From positions 27,680 to 91,679 of the forward strand of contig NZ_NFKJ01000013.1 of the NCBI RefSeq assembly GCF_002160325.1: 64,000 bases of DNA, read 5' to 3'. Source of the stretch: Lachnoclostridium sp. An181 (GTDB lineage: Bacteria; Bacillota; Clostridia; Lachnospirales; Lachnospiraceae). The notes under the pieces are model-generated. The model saw only the letters and a program-made list of their open reading frames with translations, ran no database searches and had not been told where the DNA came from. The translations under genes and the position numbers were made by a program. Positions 1 to 9,368 of this stretch are shown here, one piece after another. Position 1 is the first letter of the stretch; each line of letters begins with the position of its first letter.

Positions 1-1536
1 CTGATTTCTGATCAGTCTTGTAAGCTGGTCTGTAGACATATTCGTATCCACACTCTTTGCCACACTATCCATAATGCTTCCGGCTTTTACAAGCATATTC
101 GGGGTGACCAATTTTTTGATCATTCCGGTCAATACGGCTTGTTGATTTTTTCCTCTCTGATTGTCTCCGTCTGCAAGATTATGTCTTTCTCTGCAGAATG
201 CAAGCGCTTCTTTACCGTTGAAATGATTCATACCCTTCTTTACGGAAACAACCGCACCTGCATCTGTTCCGGTCTCAAACTCATACTCAGACACCACATC
301 CACTCCTCCGAGGGTGTCGATGATCTCAATCATAGAAGTAAAATTTATCCTTGCATAAAACGGAATATCCACTCCGTACAGTTCAGACAAGGTCGCCATG
401 GAACGGTCCACTCCGTACAGGCCGGCATGCGTCAGCTTATCCTCCTGTCCTCTTGAGATGCCCGGTATCGGGATATAGTAGTCTCTTGGCGTGGTCACAA
501 GAAGTATCTGATGTGACTGCGGATTTACCGTGGCGATAATGTTGACGTCACTTCTGCTCGTCTCGCTCACATCTCCGTACGTGTCAATTCCACTGATATA
601 GACAGTAAAAGGCTCCTTTTCAACCGATACATCCAGCGACAGATTTTCCATCTCTGTCTTAATTTCATACTCATAGATGACTTTTATACTGTCTTTGTAA
701 GCTGAAAATGATTCCTCAAGTAATTCTGTGTAACCTTCATTGTAGATAATGGCTTTTACTTTTCCATCATGCAGCGCTTTTGCCTGCTCACTGATATTAT
801 CATAAGTCTGTGTCGCCACCTCTTTGCCAATCTCTTTGTTGATCTTATCCACAGCCTTCTGCACTTTCATACCATCCATCTGATACTGAACACCAAAAGT
901 ATAGTCCTTGGCATCCTTCAGATCATTTGCACTGTCATCCTTGAGCACAGCCACAACCATACGGTCCAATTTATAATTTGCATTTGTGATCTTTCCGACA
1001 ATATCGTATGTTTTATATACCCAGAAAGAACCAACCAAAAGAATAATACTTACAATAACGCTGAATATCTTTCCTGCCAGTCCTTTTTTGCTTGCTTTGA
1101 GCTGACTGAACAAAGTAAGCAGCGCAAGCAATACCAGTATACCTCCTACAGCCAAAAGCTGCAGTGTCGGCACAATATTTAACCAGACTAAAAGCGACAT
1201 AAAAAGCCCTGATGCCATCAGCTGAAGTACAAACAGGATGAGTCCTGTATTCTTACTTGGCCTGTTAGCCCGGTTCTCCATACGTTTCTGGTGCTTTTTC
1301 CGTCTTTCTTCCATCCTTTTTAATTGTTCTTCCTGACGCTTTTTTTCTTTCTGCGCTTTTCTTTCAGCAATTATATCTGCGTCCCGAGATTTCTGTCTGG
1401 AAGTTTTTCTATTTTCGTTTCTGTTTCTTTTCTGTTCCTGTCTCTTTTCAAGCTGCCCTGCTTCGAGTTGATTTCTCCTGAAATTCTCCTCCTGGCGCCT
1501 TCCGGCATTTCTTCTTCCATTCTCTCTTTCGGCCAT
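1..1536 (-). CDS. LytR-CpsA-Psr (LCP) family cell-wall glycopolymer ligase, 3' end cut by window
   Basis: I translated this frame by hand because it runs off the window edge with no stop. LCP proteins transfer undecaprenyl-phosphate-linked glycopolymers such as teichoic acid or capsule to peptidoglycan at the outer membrane face. The first ~90 residues are highly charged (Arg/Lys/Glu/Gln, probably cytoplasmic), followed by three hydrophobic segments near residues 95-115, 118-140 and 152-172, then an extracellular part. The LCP core starts near residue 305 with SRSDVNIIATVNP, the RDYYIPIPG loop and the RERH motif, which in the family contact the pyrophosphate of the lipid substrate. About 512 codons are visible. 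The ATG at 1536 has an AGGAAC ribosome site upstream. The C-terminus is missing only because of the window edge. Confidence 0.93.
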   Translation of the reverse strand, partial: MAERENGRRNAGRRQEENFRRNQLEAGQLEKRQEQKRNRNENRKTSRQKSRDADIIAERKAQKEKKRQEEQLKRMEERRKKHQKRMENRANRPSKNTGLILFVLQLMASGLFMSLLVWLNIVPTLQLLAVGGILVLLALLTLFSQLKASKKGLAGKIFSVIVSIILLVGSFWVYKTYDIVGKITNANYKLDRMVVAVLKDDSANDLKDAKDYTFGVQYQMDGMKVQKAVDKINKEIGKEVATQTYDNISEQAKALHDGKVKAIIYNEGYTELLEESFSAYKDSIKVIYEYEIKTEMENLSLDVSVEKEPFTVYISGIDTYGDVSETSRSDVNIIATVNPQSHQILLVTTPRDYYIPIPGISRGQEDKLTHAGLYGVDRSMATLSELYGVDIPFYARINFTSMIEIIDTLGGVDVVSEYEFETGTDAGAVVSVKKGMNHFNGKEALAFCRERHNLADGDNQRGKNQQAVLTGMIKKLVTPNMLVKAGSIMDSVAKSVDTNMSTDQLTRLIRNQ

Positions 1537-1612
1537 ATTTCTCTTTTGTTCCTTTCTTCAATCAATCCATATGTACCGCCGCCATTATAACATCGTTTGA
1601 TATTGAAGACAA

Positions 1613-3673
1613 CTAAAAATTCCCGGCCTGCTCTTTTTCCTCCAAAATCAACGCTGAATGGGGACCCATTATTACTACTATTTCTCCATTCTCAATAATA
1701 TATTCCTCATATTCTGTAGTATAACCTTTTTCATAGGAATACAAAAGTCTTTTCATTCTTCCCGACATCGCCGTCTCTGCCATCCAAACCGGAACGACCA
1801 CTTCCCGGCGCTCTTTTGAATTATTTATGACAACAATTATTTTTTCATCTTCCATAAATCGTCCGTAGGAAAGCAGATGCTCTCCCCACGTCAGCATTTT
1901 TACAGAACCTGTTTTTAAAACCGGATGTTCTTTGTGAATACGGATGATATCTTTGTGGAACTTAAGCAGTTCCTGATTCTCGCGTCCCCAGGGATAAGTT
2001 CTTCTGTCATCCGGGTCTGTGTATCCGCAAAGCCCGGCCTCATCCCCGTAATATACAGTAGGTGCGCCCGGCCATGTCATCTGTATGACCACAGCTTCCC
2101 TCATCACACATTCCATCACGCCTTTTTCTGCATCCTCTGAGTTTTTGTATGTAATTCTGCCAGGCTCTCTGTTGGTCCTTGTCAGAAAACGGGAATGGTC
2201 GTGATTAGACAGCTCATTCATAGCTGTCTGAAGAGACGGACACATCATGTTTGCCATATGATGTCTCATAGCTCCTATGAAATAGTCCGCATTTCCGTAC
2301 AAATCTCCTCTGTACTCATCACTGTGTTTCTCCATTCCTGTCAGAAACCATGTGACAGGCTCCATAAAGGCATCGTAGTTCATGACTGTATCCCACTCAT
2401 CACCCTGCAGCCAGTCGCTTGGGTCTCCGTAATGCTCCGCCAAAATAAGAGCCTCAGGGTTTGCCTCTTTTACTGCTTTTCTGAACTTCTTCCAGAATTT
2501 GTGATTGTATTCATTGCCCTGGCCTAAATCAGCGGCCACGTCTAGACGCCATCCATCCGCATTGTACGGAGGGCTGACCCATTTACGCCCGATATTTAAA
2601 ATATACTCTTCAAGCTCCCTGGATCCTTCATAGTTGAGTTTTGGCAGTGTATGATGTCCCCACCATCCTTCGTAATTGTCATTTTGCGGCCAGCACTCGC
2701 CCTCCTGATTGTAAAAATGAAAGTAATCGCGATAAGGGCTTTTTCTGTCCAGGTAAGCTCCCGGCGCATATCCGTCCGCTTGTTCATAGATGCGCTCAGC
2801 ATCCATCCACTTGTTAAAGGAACCACAGTGATTGAAGACCCCGTCAATGATCACCCTTATATTTCTTTTATGCGCTTCCTCCACCAAGCGGATAAAGAGC
2901 CGGTTGCTTGCCTCCAGGTTTCTCTTGTCTGTGGTGCGGACCCGATACTTTTCCGCATTTCTGTTGCTCATCGCATTTTCAGGAAGCACTCCATCATGAT
3001 CTACCACGATCTTTCCAATATGCGGATCAATATAATCATAATCCTGCGTGTCGTATTTGTGGTTGGATGGGGAGACAAACAGAGGATTAAAATAGATGAC
3101 TTCTATTCCCAGATCCTCCAGGTAATCCAGTTTTTGGATCACGCCCTCCAGATCCCCACCATAAAATTCTCTGACATCCATAACCTCTGGATATTTATTC
3201 CAATCCGTCACTCTGACACATTTTTGATTGATATAAATGTATTCATTTGTCTCCACATCATTGGTTTTGTCGCCGTTGAAGAAACGGTCCACATAAATCT
3301 GATACATGACCGCCCCTTTTGCCCAGTCCGGCGTGCGGAATCCCGGCACTACATTGAACTCATAAGTCCCGACTCTCTCCTGTGTCACTCCGCCACGGTG
3401 AAAATAGCAGACATCATCTCCTTTTTTCACCTGAAAGTAATAGCTCAATCCGCCCACTCCGATCCTGACCGAAGTTCTGTAAAAGTCAAACGTATCCCCT
3501 TTTGTGTTCTTTTCCTTTTTCATCTGGATATTTCCAAAACCCGTCAGCAACCGCACTTCATCTGCATCATCTTTAGCCGTCCGAAAGCGGAGTGTAACCA
3601 CATCCCCGACTTCCGGCTCATTGGGAAAAATATAGTTTTCTGTTCCGTCACTGAATAATGCCTGTAAGTTCAT
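1613..3673 (-). CDS. GH13 family alpha-amylase (neopullulanase / cyclomaltodextrinase-like)
   Basis: This predicted cytoplasmic enzyme (686 aa, no signal peptide) hydrolyses alpha-1,4-glucans or maltodextrins. It has an N-terminal beta-sandwich of the type found in neopullulanases (about residues 1-115), then the GH13 barrel. Family motifs are clear: VIIDGVFNH (region I), DGWRLDVAAD with nucleophile Asp378, LILAEHYGD with acid/base Glu413, and ELSNHDHSRF with Asp492. A longer frame reaches back to 3727, but the ATG at 3673 has AAGGATG just upstream and begins the family-like sequence MNLQALFSDG, so I chose it. It starts 13 bases after the ftsH stop, so it is probably the last gene of the ftsH operon, an unusual companion for ftsH. 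Exact substrate (pullulan, cyclodextrin or maltodextrin) cannot be read from sequence. Confidence 0.92.
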   Translation of the reverse strand: MNLQALFSDGTENYIFPNEPEVGDVVTLRFRTAKDDADEVRLLTGFGNIQMKKEKNTKGDTFDFYRTSVRIGVGGLSYYFQVKKGDDVCYFHRGGVTQERVGTYEFNVVPGFRTPDWAKGAVMYQIYVDRFFNGDKTNDVETNEYIYINQKCVRVTDWNKYPEVMDVREFYGGDLEGVIQKLDYLEDLGIEVIYFNPLFVSPSNHKYDTQDYDYIDPHIGKIVVDHDGVLPENAMSNRNAEKYRVRTTDKRNLEASNRLFIRLVEEAHKRNIRVIIDGVFNHCGSFNKWMDAERIYEQADGYAPGAYLDRKSPYRDYFHFYNQEGECWPQNDNYEGWWGHHTLPKLNYEGSRELEEYILNIGRKWVSPPYNADGWRLDVAADLGQGNEYNHKFWKKFRKAVKEANPEALILAEHYGDPSDWLQGDEWDTVMNYDAFMEPVTWFLTGMEKHSDEYRGDLYGNADYFIGAMRHHMANMMCPSLQTAMNELSNHDHSRFLTRTNREPGRITYKNSEDAEKGVMECVMREAVVIQMTWPGAPTVYYGDEAGLCGYTDPDDRRTYPWGRENQELLKFHKDIIRIHKEHPVLKTGSVKMLTWGEHLLSYGRFMEDEKIIVVINNSKERREVVVPVWMAETAMSGRMKRLLYSYEKGYTTEYEEYIIENGEIVVIMGPHSALILEEKEQAGNF

Positions 3674-3686
3674 ATTATCATCCTTC

Positions 3687-5528
3687 TTATGCTTCCACTT
3701 GTTCTGTTTGCTCAAACAAGGCCTCAAATTCTTCCCTTGTGATCTTTTCTTTTTTCAATAAAAGGTCCGCACACTTGTAGAGCACACCTTCATTCTCTTT
3801 GATGATCGCTTTTGCTTTTGCGTAGCATCCATCAATAATGCGTTTCACTTCTTCGTCGATCTGACCTGCCACATTTTCGCCATATGCTCTGGATGTGTGG
3901 GCCAAATCTCTTCCGATAAATACTTCATCGCTGTCGTTGTCATAGTTGATAAGTCCAAGTTTTTCAGACATACCAAATTTTGTCACCATTGCCCTTGCCT
4001 TTGCAGTTGCGTCTTTAATATCCTGGGATGCTCCTGTTGTAATATCGTCAAATACTTCTTCCTCAGCTACGCGTCCCCCAAGGGCTACTGTGATATCCTG
4101 AAGCATCTTTCCTCTTGTATTGAAAATGTCATCTCTTTCAGGCAACGGCATGGTATAGCCCGCAGCCCCAACTCCTGTCGGAATGATGGAGACACTGTAC
4201 ACCGGACCTACGTCCGGCAGTACATGGAATAAAATTGCATGCCCTGCTTCGTGGAACGCGGTGATCTTTTTCTCTTTGTCCGAAATTACACGGCTCTTCT
4301 TCTCTGCGCCGATCCCGACTTTTACAAAAGCATGCCTGATATCCTCCTGTCTGATATAGACATTTCCGGATTTTGCCGCCAGAATGGCAGCCTCGTTGAG
4401 AAGATTCTCAAGGTCTGCTCCTGTAAATCCCGCTGTTGTCTGCGCAACCTGTTTTAAATCCACATCATCCCCCAAAGGTTTCCCTTTTGCGTGAACATTT
4501 AAAATTTCTTGTCTTCCTCTGACATCAGGCCTTCCCACAGCCACTTTCCTGTCAAATCTTCCAGGCCTTAAAATCGCCGGGTCAAGAATATCCACACGGT
4601 TTGTGGCCGCCATCACAATGATTCCTTCGTTTACGCCAAAGCCGTCCATTTCCACGAGGAGCTGGTTCAAAGTCTGCTCCCTCTCGTCATGGCCGCCGCC
4701 CATTCCAGTGCCGCGCCTTCTGGCCACTGCATCGATCTCATCGATAAAGATGATACACGGAGCATGTTTTTTTGCATCTTCAAACAGATCACGCACCCTG
4801 GACGCACCAACGCCGACAAACATTTCCACGAAATCCGAACCTGAAATGGAGAAAAACGGAACGCCCGCCTCCCCTGCAACAGCTTTTGCCAAAAGTGTCT
4901 TTCCTGTTCCCGGAGGCCCTACAAGCAGCACACCTTTTGGAATTCTTGCACCCACCTGAATGTATTTTTTCGGGGATTTTAAAAAATCGACGACTTCCTC
5001 AAGCTCCTCCTTTTCCTCAATCAACCCTGCAACCTGTGAAAATGTCACCTTTTTGTCCATATCCGTGCTCATCTTTGCACGGCTTTTCCCAAAGCTCATA
5101 GCCTTTGCATTTGTTCCGGCCCCCTGCCTGTTCATGAACATAAACAGGATGAATACAAGTGCCACAGTCAAAAGCATTGGCAGCAACGTGGTTGTCAGCC
5201 AACTGTCCTGCGGAACCGGCATTACTTCGTATACAATATCCTTTTCGTTGAGAACTTCTTCCACCTGTTTTACATCTGATACAGTCACAATTTTTATCTC
5301 ACTTGTATCTTTGAGCTGTATCTCTACAGTTCCCGTAGGAATTGCTTTATTTTGCCTTACTATTGCGGCAGAGACATTGCCGTCCTCCACCTGCTGTTTG
5401 AATTCCTTGTAGGAGATTTGCCGCTCCCTGTTTTGAGCCTGGTTTGTCATCCAAAATACTCCTACGATCATCAGCAGCAAGAGGAAAAAGGTCACGCCGC
5501 CTACCCTGCTGTTTCTTTTTTTATTCAA
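3687..5528 (-). CDS. ftsH: ATP-dependent zinc metalloprotease FtsH
   Basis: A membrane-anchored AAA+ protease that degrades misassembled membrane proteins and short-lived regulators. Two transmembrane segments (about 11-27 and 109-131) flank an extracytoplasmic domain; the AAA module follows with Walker A GPPGTGKT (204-211), Walker B IIFIDEID, and the second region of homology around RPGRFDRK; the zinc protease motif HEAGH is at 426-430. Length (613 aa) is typical. The start is a TTG at 5528 preceded by GGAGG; the nearby ATG inside the ribosome site runs into a stop at once, so TTG is the only sensible start. It sits 16 bases after hpt in the same order as Bacillus (tilS-hpt-ftsH). Confidence 0.97.
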   Translation of the reverse strand: MNKKRNSRVGGVTFFLLLLMIVGVFWMTNQAQNRERQISYKEFKQQVEDGNVSAAIVRQNKAIPTGTVEIQLKDTSEIKIVTVSDVKQVEEVLNEKDIVYEVMPVPQDSWLTTTLLPMLLTVALVFILFMFMNRQGAGTNAKAMSFGKSRAKMSTDMDKKVTFSQVAGLIEEKEELEEVVDFLKSPKKYIQVGARIPKGVLLVGPPGTGKTLLAKAVAGEAGVPFFSISGSDFVEMFVGVGASRVRDLFEDAKKHAPCIIFIDEIDAVARRRGTGMGGGHDEREQTLNQLLVEMDGFGVNEGIIVMAATNRVDILDPAILRPGRFDRKVAVGRPDVRGRQEILNVHAKGKPLGDDVDLKQVAQTTAGFTGADLENLLNEAAILAAKSGNVYIRQEDIRHAFVKVGIGAEKKSRVISDKEKKITAFHEAGHAILFHVLPDVGPVYSVSIIPTGVGAAGYTMPLPERDDIFNTRGKMLQDITVALGGRVAEEEVFDDITTGASQDIKDATAKARAMVTKFGMSEKLGLINYDNDSDEVFIGRDLAHTSRAYGENVAGQIDEEVKRIIDGCYAKAKAIIKENEGVLYKCADLLLKKEKITREEFEALFEQTEQVEA

Positions 5529-5544
5529 TTTTCCATTTCCTCCT

Positions 5545-6072
5545 TTATTCCGCGCCTTCTACCACACCGATATACGGAAGGTTTCTGTATTTCTGCGCAT
5601 AATCCAGGCCATATCCCACGACAAATTCATCCGGAATATTAAACCCAACATAGTCTACTTTCACGTCCCTTACACGGCGCTCCGGCTTATCCAGCAGAGT
5701 ACAAAGCCTCATGCTTTTCGGCCCTCTCTTTTTCAGGATTTCCAAGAGATAGAACAATGTGCGCCCCGAATCAATGATATCCTCCACGACAAGTACGTCT
5801 TTTCCCTCAAGCGTTTCATCCAGATCCTTTGCAATCTTTACCACACCGCTTGACGAAGTGCCGTCTCCGTAGCTGCTCACGCTCATAAAATCCATGGATA
5901 CCGGCACTGAGATCCTCTTTGCCAATTCACACATAAAAAATACGCCGCCCTTTAAAACACAGATCAGATGCACCTGTTTTCCCGCATAATCCTCACTGAT
6001 CTTTTTGCCAAGTGTCTCAATTCTCTCATTTACCTCTTCTTCCGGTATCAATACTTTGACTGTCTCTGCCAT
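5545..6072 (-). CDS. hpt: Hypoxanthine phosphoribosyltransferase
   Basis: A purine salvage enzyme that joins hypoxanthine (and usually guanine) to PRPP to give IMP or GMP in the cytoplasm. The PRPP-binding loop is visible as VLVVEDIIDSGRTL, with CVLKGGVFF as the other active-site loop. The ATG at 6072 is chosen over the upstream one at 6087 because GGAGG lies 8 bases before it and the family usually begins close to the KVLIPEEE sequence. With this start the gene overlaps the 3' end of tilS by 47 bases, so translation is probably coupled. The tilS-hpt-ftsH order is a conserved Firmicutes arrangement. Length 175 aa is normal. Confidence 0.96.
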   Translation of the reverse strand: MAETVKVLIPEEEVNERIETLGKKISEDYAGKQVHLICVLKGGVFFMCELAKRISVPVSMDFMSVSSYGDGTSSSGVVKIAKDLDETLEGKDVLVVEDIIDSGRTLFYLLEILKKRGPKSMRLCTLLDKPERRVRDVKVDYVGFNIPDEFVVGYGLDYAQKYRNLPYIGVVEGAE

Positions 6073-7420
6073 CTTCTTCTCCTCCATCTATTTGTATTTC
6101 CAAAACTGTCTTCGTATGTCTGCCAATTTGGTATGTGCTGCTCGTACGATATCCCACAACCCAGAGAATGCAGTTTCCGTTTGCTGCCAGAAGGATCTTC
6201 CCTCTCTCCTGACTTGGAATCTTCTCATTGATAAAGTAAGATTTCAGTTTCTGTCTTCTGCCTTTTTTATCAATGATAAGATAGTCTCCGGGCCTGCGGG
6301 TGCGTATCTCCACATTACCTTTTATTATATCATAGTCAAACCATTTCGTGTACTTTTTTTGCGGCGGCTCCATGTCCTCTTTTCTTTCAAAAATTCGAAA
6401 AGCTGCCCTGTATGGGCCTTTTTCCGCCATTTCTTCCAGATCTTGCGTATATCTCTCAACAACCACACCCTCATATATTCTTCTTGCCTGCATCCCGTAA
6501 GGCAGCGAAATCTTACGCCCTGTCTGCAGGAAAAAAAGATTCTCCACACCAGAAACATGTACCTGGCCAATATCCTTTTCTTTTTTTGCACACCTTGCAA
6601 GTGCTCTGTGAATGACCATGGTCCGCAGTATTTTGGGCACATTTCCCCACAGAGAGGACAAAAGCAAAATCCTTCCTTGATCCTCATCCACATGTTCTTT
6701 GTACACCGAGACTGTTTGGTCCTCCATGTAGTCGGATACGAGCCTTATCTGCTCCATTGTCTGGTTCATATGAAGAACCGCCTGAGTATTTACCTCAGAG
6801 GCAAGAAACGGAAGGACGTTGTGCCTCACACGATTTCTCGTATAAATGTCTTCAAAATTGGTAACATCTGTACAGTACAAAATACCCTGCTCTTTAAGAT
6901 ACCTTTCTATTTCCTTTCTCGACACGCAAAGAAGCGGCCTGATCCAAATTTCCCTTACAGGGTACATTCCTCCAAGCCCTCTAAGGCCTGTCCCTCTCGC
7001 CAGATGCAAAATCATCGTTTCTGCATTGTCTTCCATGTGGTGGGCAAGTGCGATCTTTGCTCCTCCTACTTTCCCGGCTGCATCCATGAAACATTCTCTG
7101 CGCACTTCCCGCCCTGCCTCCTCTGTAGATTGTTTCCTTTTTTTTGCAATGCATTCGATATCCTTGCGATAAATCATGCAGCAAATTCCATTTTTTCTGC
7201 ACACTTCCTCCACATATCTTTCATCCTCAAGCGCCTCCGTCCCCCGCAGACAATGATTCACATGCACTACTGTGATCTCAAGAGCATACTCTTCCTTTAA
7301 TTCCATGAGCATGAAAAGAAGGCATATGGAATCTGCACCTCCCGATACGCCTACAACTACTTTGTCCCCTTTTTCCAGCATATGATACTCTTGCACATAT
7401 GCCCTCACTTTTTCTTTCAT
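6026..7420 (-). CDS. tilS: tRNA(Ile)-lysidine synthase
   Basis: TilS converts the wobble cytidine of the CAU-anticodon isoleucine tRNA to lysidine, changing both charging and decoding; it is essential in most bacteria. The N-terminal PP-loop ATPase motif VVGVSGGADS is near residue 25, followed by the HVNHCLRG and LAHHMEDNAET motifs of the N-type ATP pyrophosphatase fold. The C-terminal part contains a TilS_C-like region (TRRPGDYLI, KLKSYFINEKIP). Length 464 aa is typical. Candidate ATGs exist at 7480, 7429 and 7420; 7420 begins the family-like MKEKVRAYVQ and has AAAGGA 11 bases upstream, so it is preferred, though 7429 remains possible. Confidence 0.95.
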   Translation of the reverse strand: MKEKVRAYVQEYHMLEKGDKVVVGVSGGADSICLLFMLMELKEEYALEITVVHVNHCLRGTEALEDERYVEEVCRKNGICCMIYRKDIECIAKKRKQSTEEAGREVRRECFMDAAGKVGGAKIALAHHMEDNAETMILHLARGTGLRGLGGMYPVREIWIRPLLCVSRKEIERYLKEQGILYCTDVTNFEDIYTRNRVRHNVLPFLASEVNTQAVLHMNQTMEQIRLVSDYMEDQTVSVYKEHVDEDQGRILLLSSLWGNVPKILRTMVIHRALARCAKKEKDIGQVHVSGVENLFFLQTGRKISLPYGMQARRIYEGVVVERYTQDLEEMAEKGPYRAAFRIFERKEDMEPPQKKYTKWFDYDIIKGNVEIRTRRPGDYLIIDKKGRRQKLKSYFINEKIPSQERGKILLAANGNCILWVVGYRTSSTYQIGRHTKTVLEIQIDGGEEDGRDSQSIDTGRRGK

Positions 7421-7467
7421 AACGAACATTATCCTTTGTTTTATGTTTATGATTAAACTCAAATATA

Positions 7468-8874
7468 TCAGATTTTCCATATTCCTACAACAAGAACCGT
7501 CATATCATCCAGCGGAGCCTCGCCTGTGAACTCCAGCACCTGCTCAAGAATATATTTTGCAATTTCTTTGGGATTTAAAAATGCGCATCCTTTGACGATC
7601 ATATCCATCAGCACATCCTGTTCCTGATATGGGAACGCATCCAGTACCCCATCCGTTATCATGATCACAAAATCTCCGTGCTCCAGCTGTCTTACAGTGC
7701 ATGCAGGCTCCAGTTTTCTGACCACTCCAAGCGGAAGACTTTCCGACACGATCTTTTCCACCTTTTCCCCGCGTTTTATATATGTAGTGGATGCTCCTAC
7801 TTTCATGGATTCATAGGTTCCGTTATACAGGTCAAACACCGACATATCCAGAGTGGAAAAACAAATATCCTCCCTTCCCATCACAAGCGCTGTATTCATC
7901 ATCTCCACAGCTGTCTCCTTGGGAAATCCGGCATCCAGAAGTTCTTCCAGCATCTCCACCACCATGGCACTCTCCTTGCTGGCTTTTTCCCCGCTGCCCA
8001 TACCGTCTGAGAGTACTGCTCCTTCTTTTCCTCCGGGCAGTTTCATCATCAAAAAACTGTCTCCGGATACCTTTTCACATCCCTTTCCAATTTTGGCCAC
8101 GCCCTGCAGTGTGTAATAGCATGGTCCTTCCACGCAGATGACAGTGGCATAATCATATCCTACGACAGGACGCTGTGCATTACCGGCCACCATATTCCTG
8201 CCAACGCATTTTGAGAGAACACGCAGCATTTCTTTTGTCGTGATACAAAGATTTTTGGCGGACTTTAAGGTCAGATGAATTTCATATCTTCCGTCTTCTG
8301 TCACAAAAAACACCGTACTCAAAATACGAAGTCCGATTTTGCGAAACTGGTTCTTGATCTTCTTTTCCAGATGCTCATCCTCAAAAATGCTTGCCTCCAG
8401 TTCTCTGGCAGCATCCATTACCATCTTGGCGAATGTATCAAGCTGTCTTGCACACCCTTCCCGTTCCTCCGCAATCCGGTGATTCCAAACAAGCACCTGC
8501 TTTGCATCCTGAAAACGCTCTAATGTTTCTCGCAAAAATCTCGGCGCCTGAACACAGTGCTTTTGCAGTCTGCGCTTAGTCTCCATATTCAGCTCAACGC
8601 CGTACTCCTCCACAGCAGACATGATCTCATACACCATCTGATGCATGTACACATCTTTGTTTTCACTGCACGTTTCCTTGTACTCACATTGGCTGCACAC
8701 ATTTTCCTTCACCGCCGAGTATATCTCTTCCATCTCACCCTGTCCAAAACTTTTGTCTGTCGCCTCCAGACTTAAAAACCTATCCGTAAGATGCTCCAAT
8801 GATTTTGCGAATTTGTCCATCCTCACGACATACGGATTGTATATTACGGTATACCCTTCTTTCACTTCTGCCAT
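7468..8874 (-). CDS. spoIIE: SpoIIE-family PP2C phosphatase lacking the membrane domain
   Basis: SpoIIE dephosphorylates the anti-sigma factor antagonist SpoIIAA and so triggers sigma-F in the forespore. The C-terminal half is a PP2C/SpoIIE phosphatase: SGDSFLMMKL, LSDGMGSGEKASKES and DDMTVLVVG carry the metal-binding aspartates. The N-terminal half has a small cysteine cluster (CSQCEYKETC) and helical sequence resembling the SpoIIE regulatory region. At 468 aa it is far shorter than the ~820-residue Bacillus protein and has none of its ten transmembrane helices, so it should be soluble or recruited by partners. Its position between divIC and tilS matches Bacillus spoIIE. The ATG at 8874 has AGGA 9 bases upstream; the ATG at 8883 abuts the ribosome site. 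Confidence 0.88.
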   Translation of the reverse strand: MAEVKEGYTVIYNPYVVRMDKFAKSLEHLTDRFLSLEATDKSFGQGEMEEIYSAVKENVCSQCEYKETCSENKDVYMHQMVYEIMSAVEEYGVELNMETKRRLQKHCVQAPRFLRETLERFQDAKQVLVWNHRIAEEREGCARQLDTFAKMVMDAARELEASIFEDEHLEKKIKNQFRKIGLRILSTVFFVTEDGRYEIHLTLKSAKNLCITTKEMLRVLSKCVGRNMVAGNAQRPVVGYDYATVICVEGPCYYTLQGVAKIGKGCEKVSGDSFLMMKLPGGKEGAVLSDGMGSGEKASKESAMVVEMLEELLDAGFPKETAVEMMNTALVMGREDICFSTLDMSVFDLYNGTYESMKVGASTTYIKRGEKVEKIVSESLPLGVVRKLEPACTVRQLEHGDFVIMITDGVLDAFPYQEQDVLMDMIVKGCAFLNPKEIAKYILEQVLEFTGEAPLDDMTVLVVGIWKI

Positions 8875-8930
8875 TATACCCATTCCTTTTCTATAATAAA
8901 TGTTCGTTGTTTTACAATGTAATCGAAAAA

Positions 8931-8957
8931 ATAGCTTTAGGTCATACCTAAAGCTAT
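8931..8957 (-). terminator. Rho-independent terminator after divIC
   Basis: A perfect 12-bp stem (ATAGCTTTAGGT with its complement) and a 3-base loop is followed on the minus strand by six Ts. It lies just after the divIC stop and ahead of spoIIE, so it ends or attenuates the hup-divIC transcript before spoIIE. Confidence 0.88.
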
Positions 8958-8969
8958 CTTTCGTAAACT

Positions 8970-9326
8970 CTATTTCTCTGGCTCAAAAATAATCTCATCT
9001 TTTCCTGCCAGTCCTAATTTTTCTTTTGCAATCTCTTTGACATATTCATCCGTTCCAACGTGCTCTTTTATCTCTTCAATCTCCTGTGCACGTTCTTTTT
9101 CCTGTTCTAACTCCTTTTGGATTTTTGTCTCCTGCACTTTGTACTCGGCATTTTTTCTGGAAAGTTTCATGCCGTTTACTCCAACGACTACAACGAGTAG
9201 GAACATCGCTCCTCCGACAAGCAGGATGCTCGCCTTATGCCGTCTGATGTCTCTCCGTCTCTCATGCACTCTTTTTTTCTTGTTGATTTTATTCATTTTC
9301 TCCATCACCTGCTTATCGTTTTTCAT
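8970..9326 (-). CDS. divIC: Septum formation initiator family protein (DivIC/FtsL-like)
   Basis: A small bitopic division protein. It has a basic cytoplasmic N-terminus (KKKRVHERRRDIRRHK), one transmembrane segment (about 34-52) and an extracellular leucine-zipper-like coiled coil, ending in the typical VGTDEYVKEIAKEKLGLAGKDEIIF of the family. DivIC works with FtsL and DivIB in the divisome. Its place after yabP and yabQ and before spoIIE is exactly that of Bacillus divIC. The start is uncertain: the ATG at 9326 has a poorly spaced GGAG, and the ATG at 9296 follows GGAG closely. Confidence 0.9.
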   Translation of the reverse strand: MKNDKQVMEKMNKINKKKRVHERRRDIRRHKASILLVGGAMFLLVVVVGVNGMKLSRKNAEYKVQETKIQKELEQEKERAQEIEEIKEHVGTDEYVKEIAKEKLGLAGKDEIIFEPEK

Positions 9327-9368
9327 GATGCGGTTGTTTTTGTCTCCTGTCTTTTTATATTAGCTGTT

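Noticed and set aside
2651..3658. Long plus-strand open frame of 335 codons
   Set aside because: It is the antisense of the GH13 gene, with composition typical of a shadow frame and no ribosome site or family motif.
6005..7300. Plus-strand open frame of 431 codons
   Set aside because: It lies fully opposite tilS, whose motifs are unambiguous; the plus frame is rich in Cys, His and Phe like other antisense frames here.
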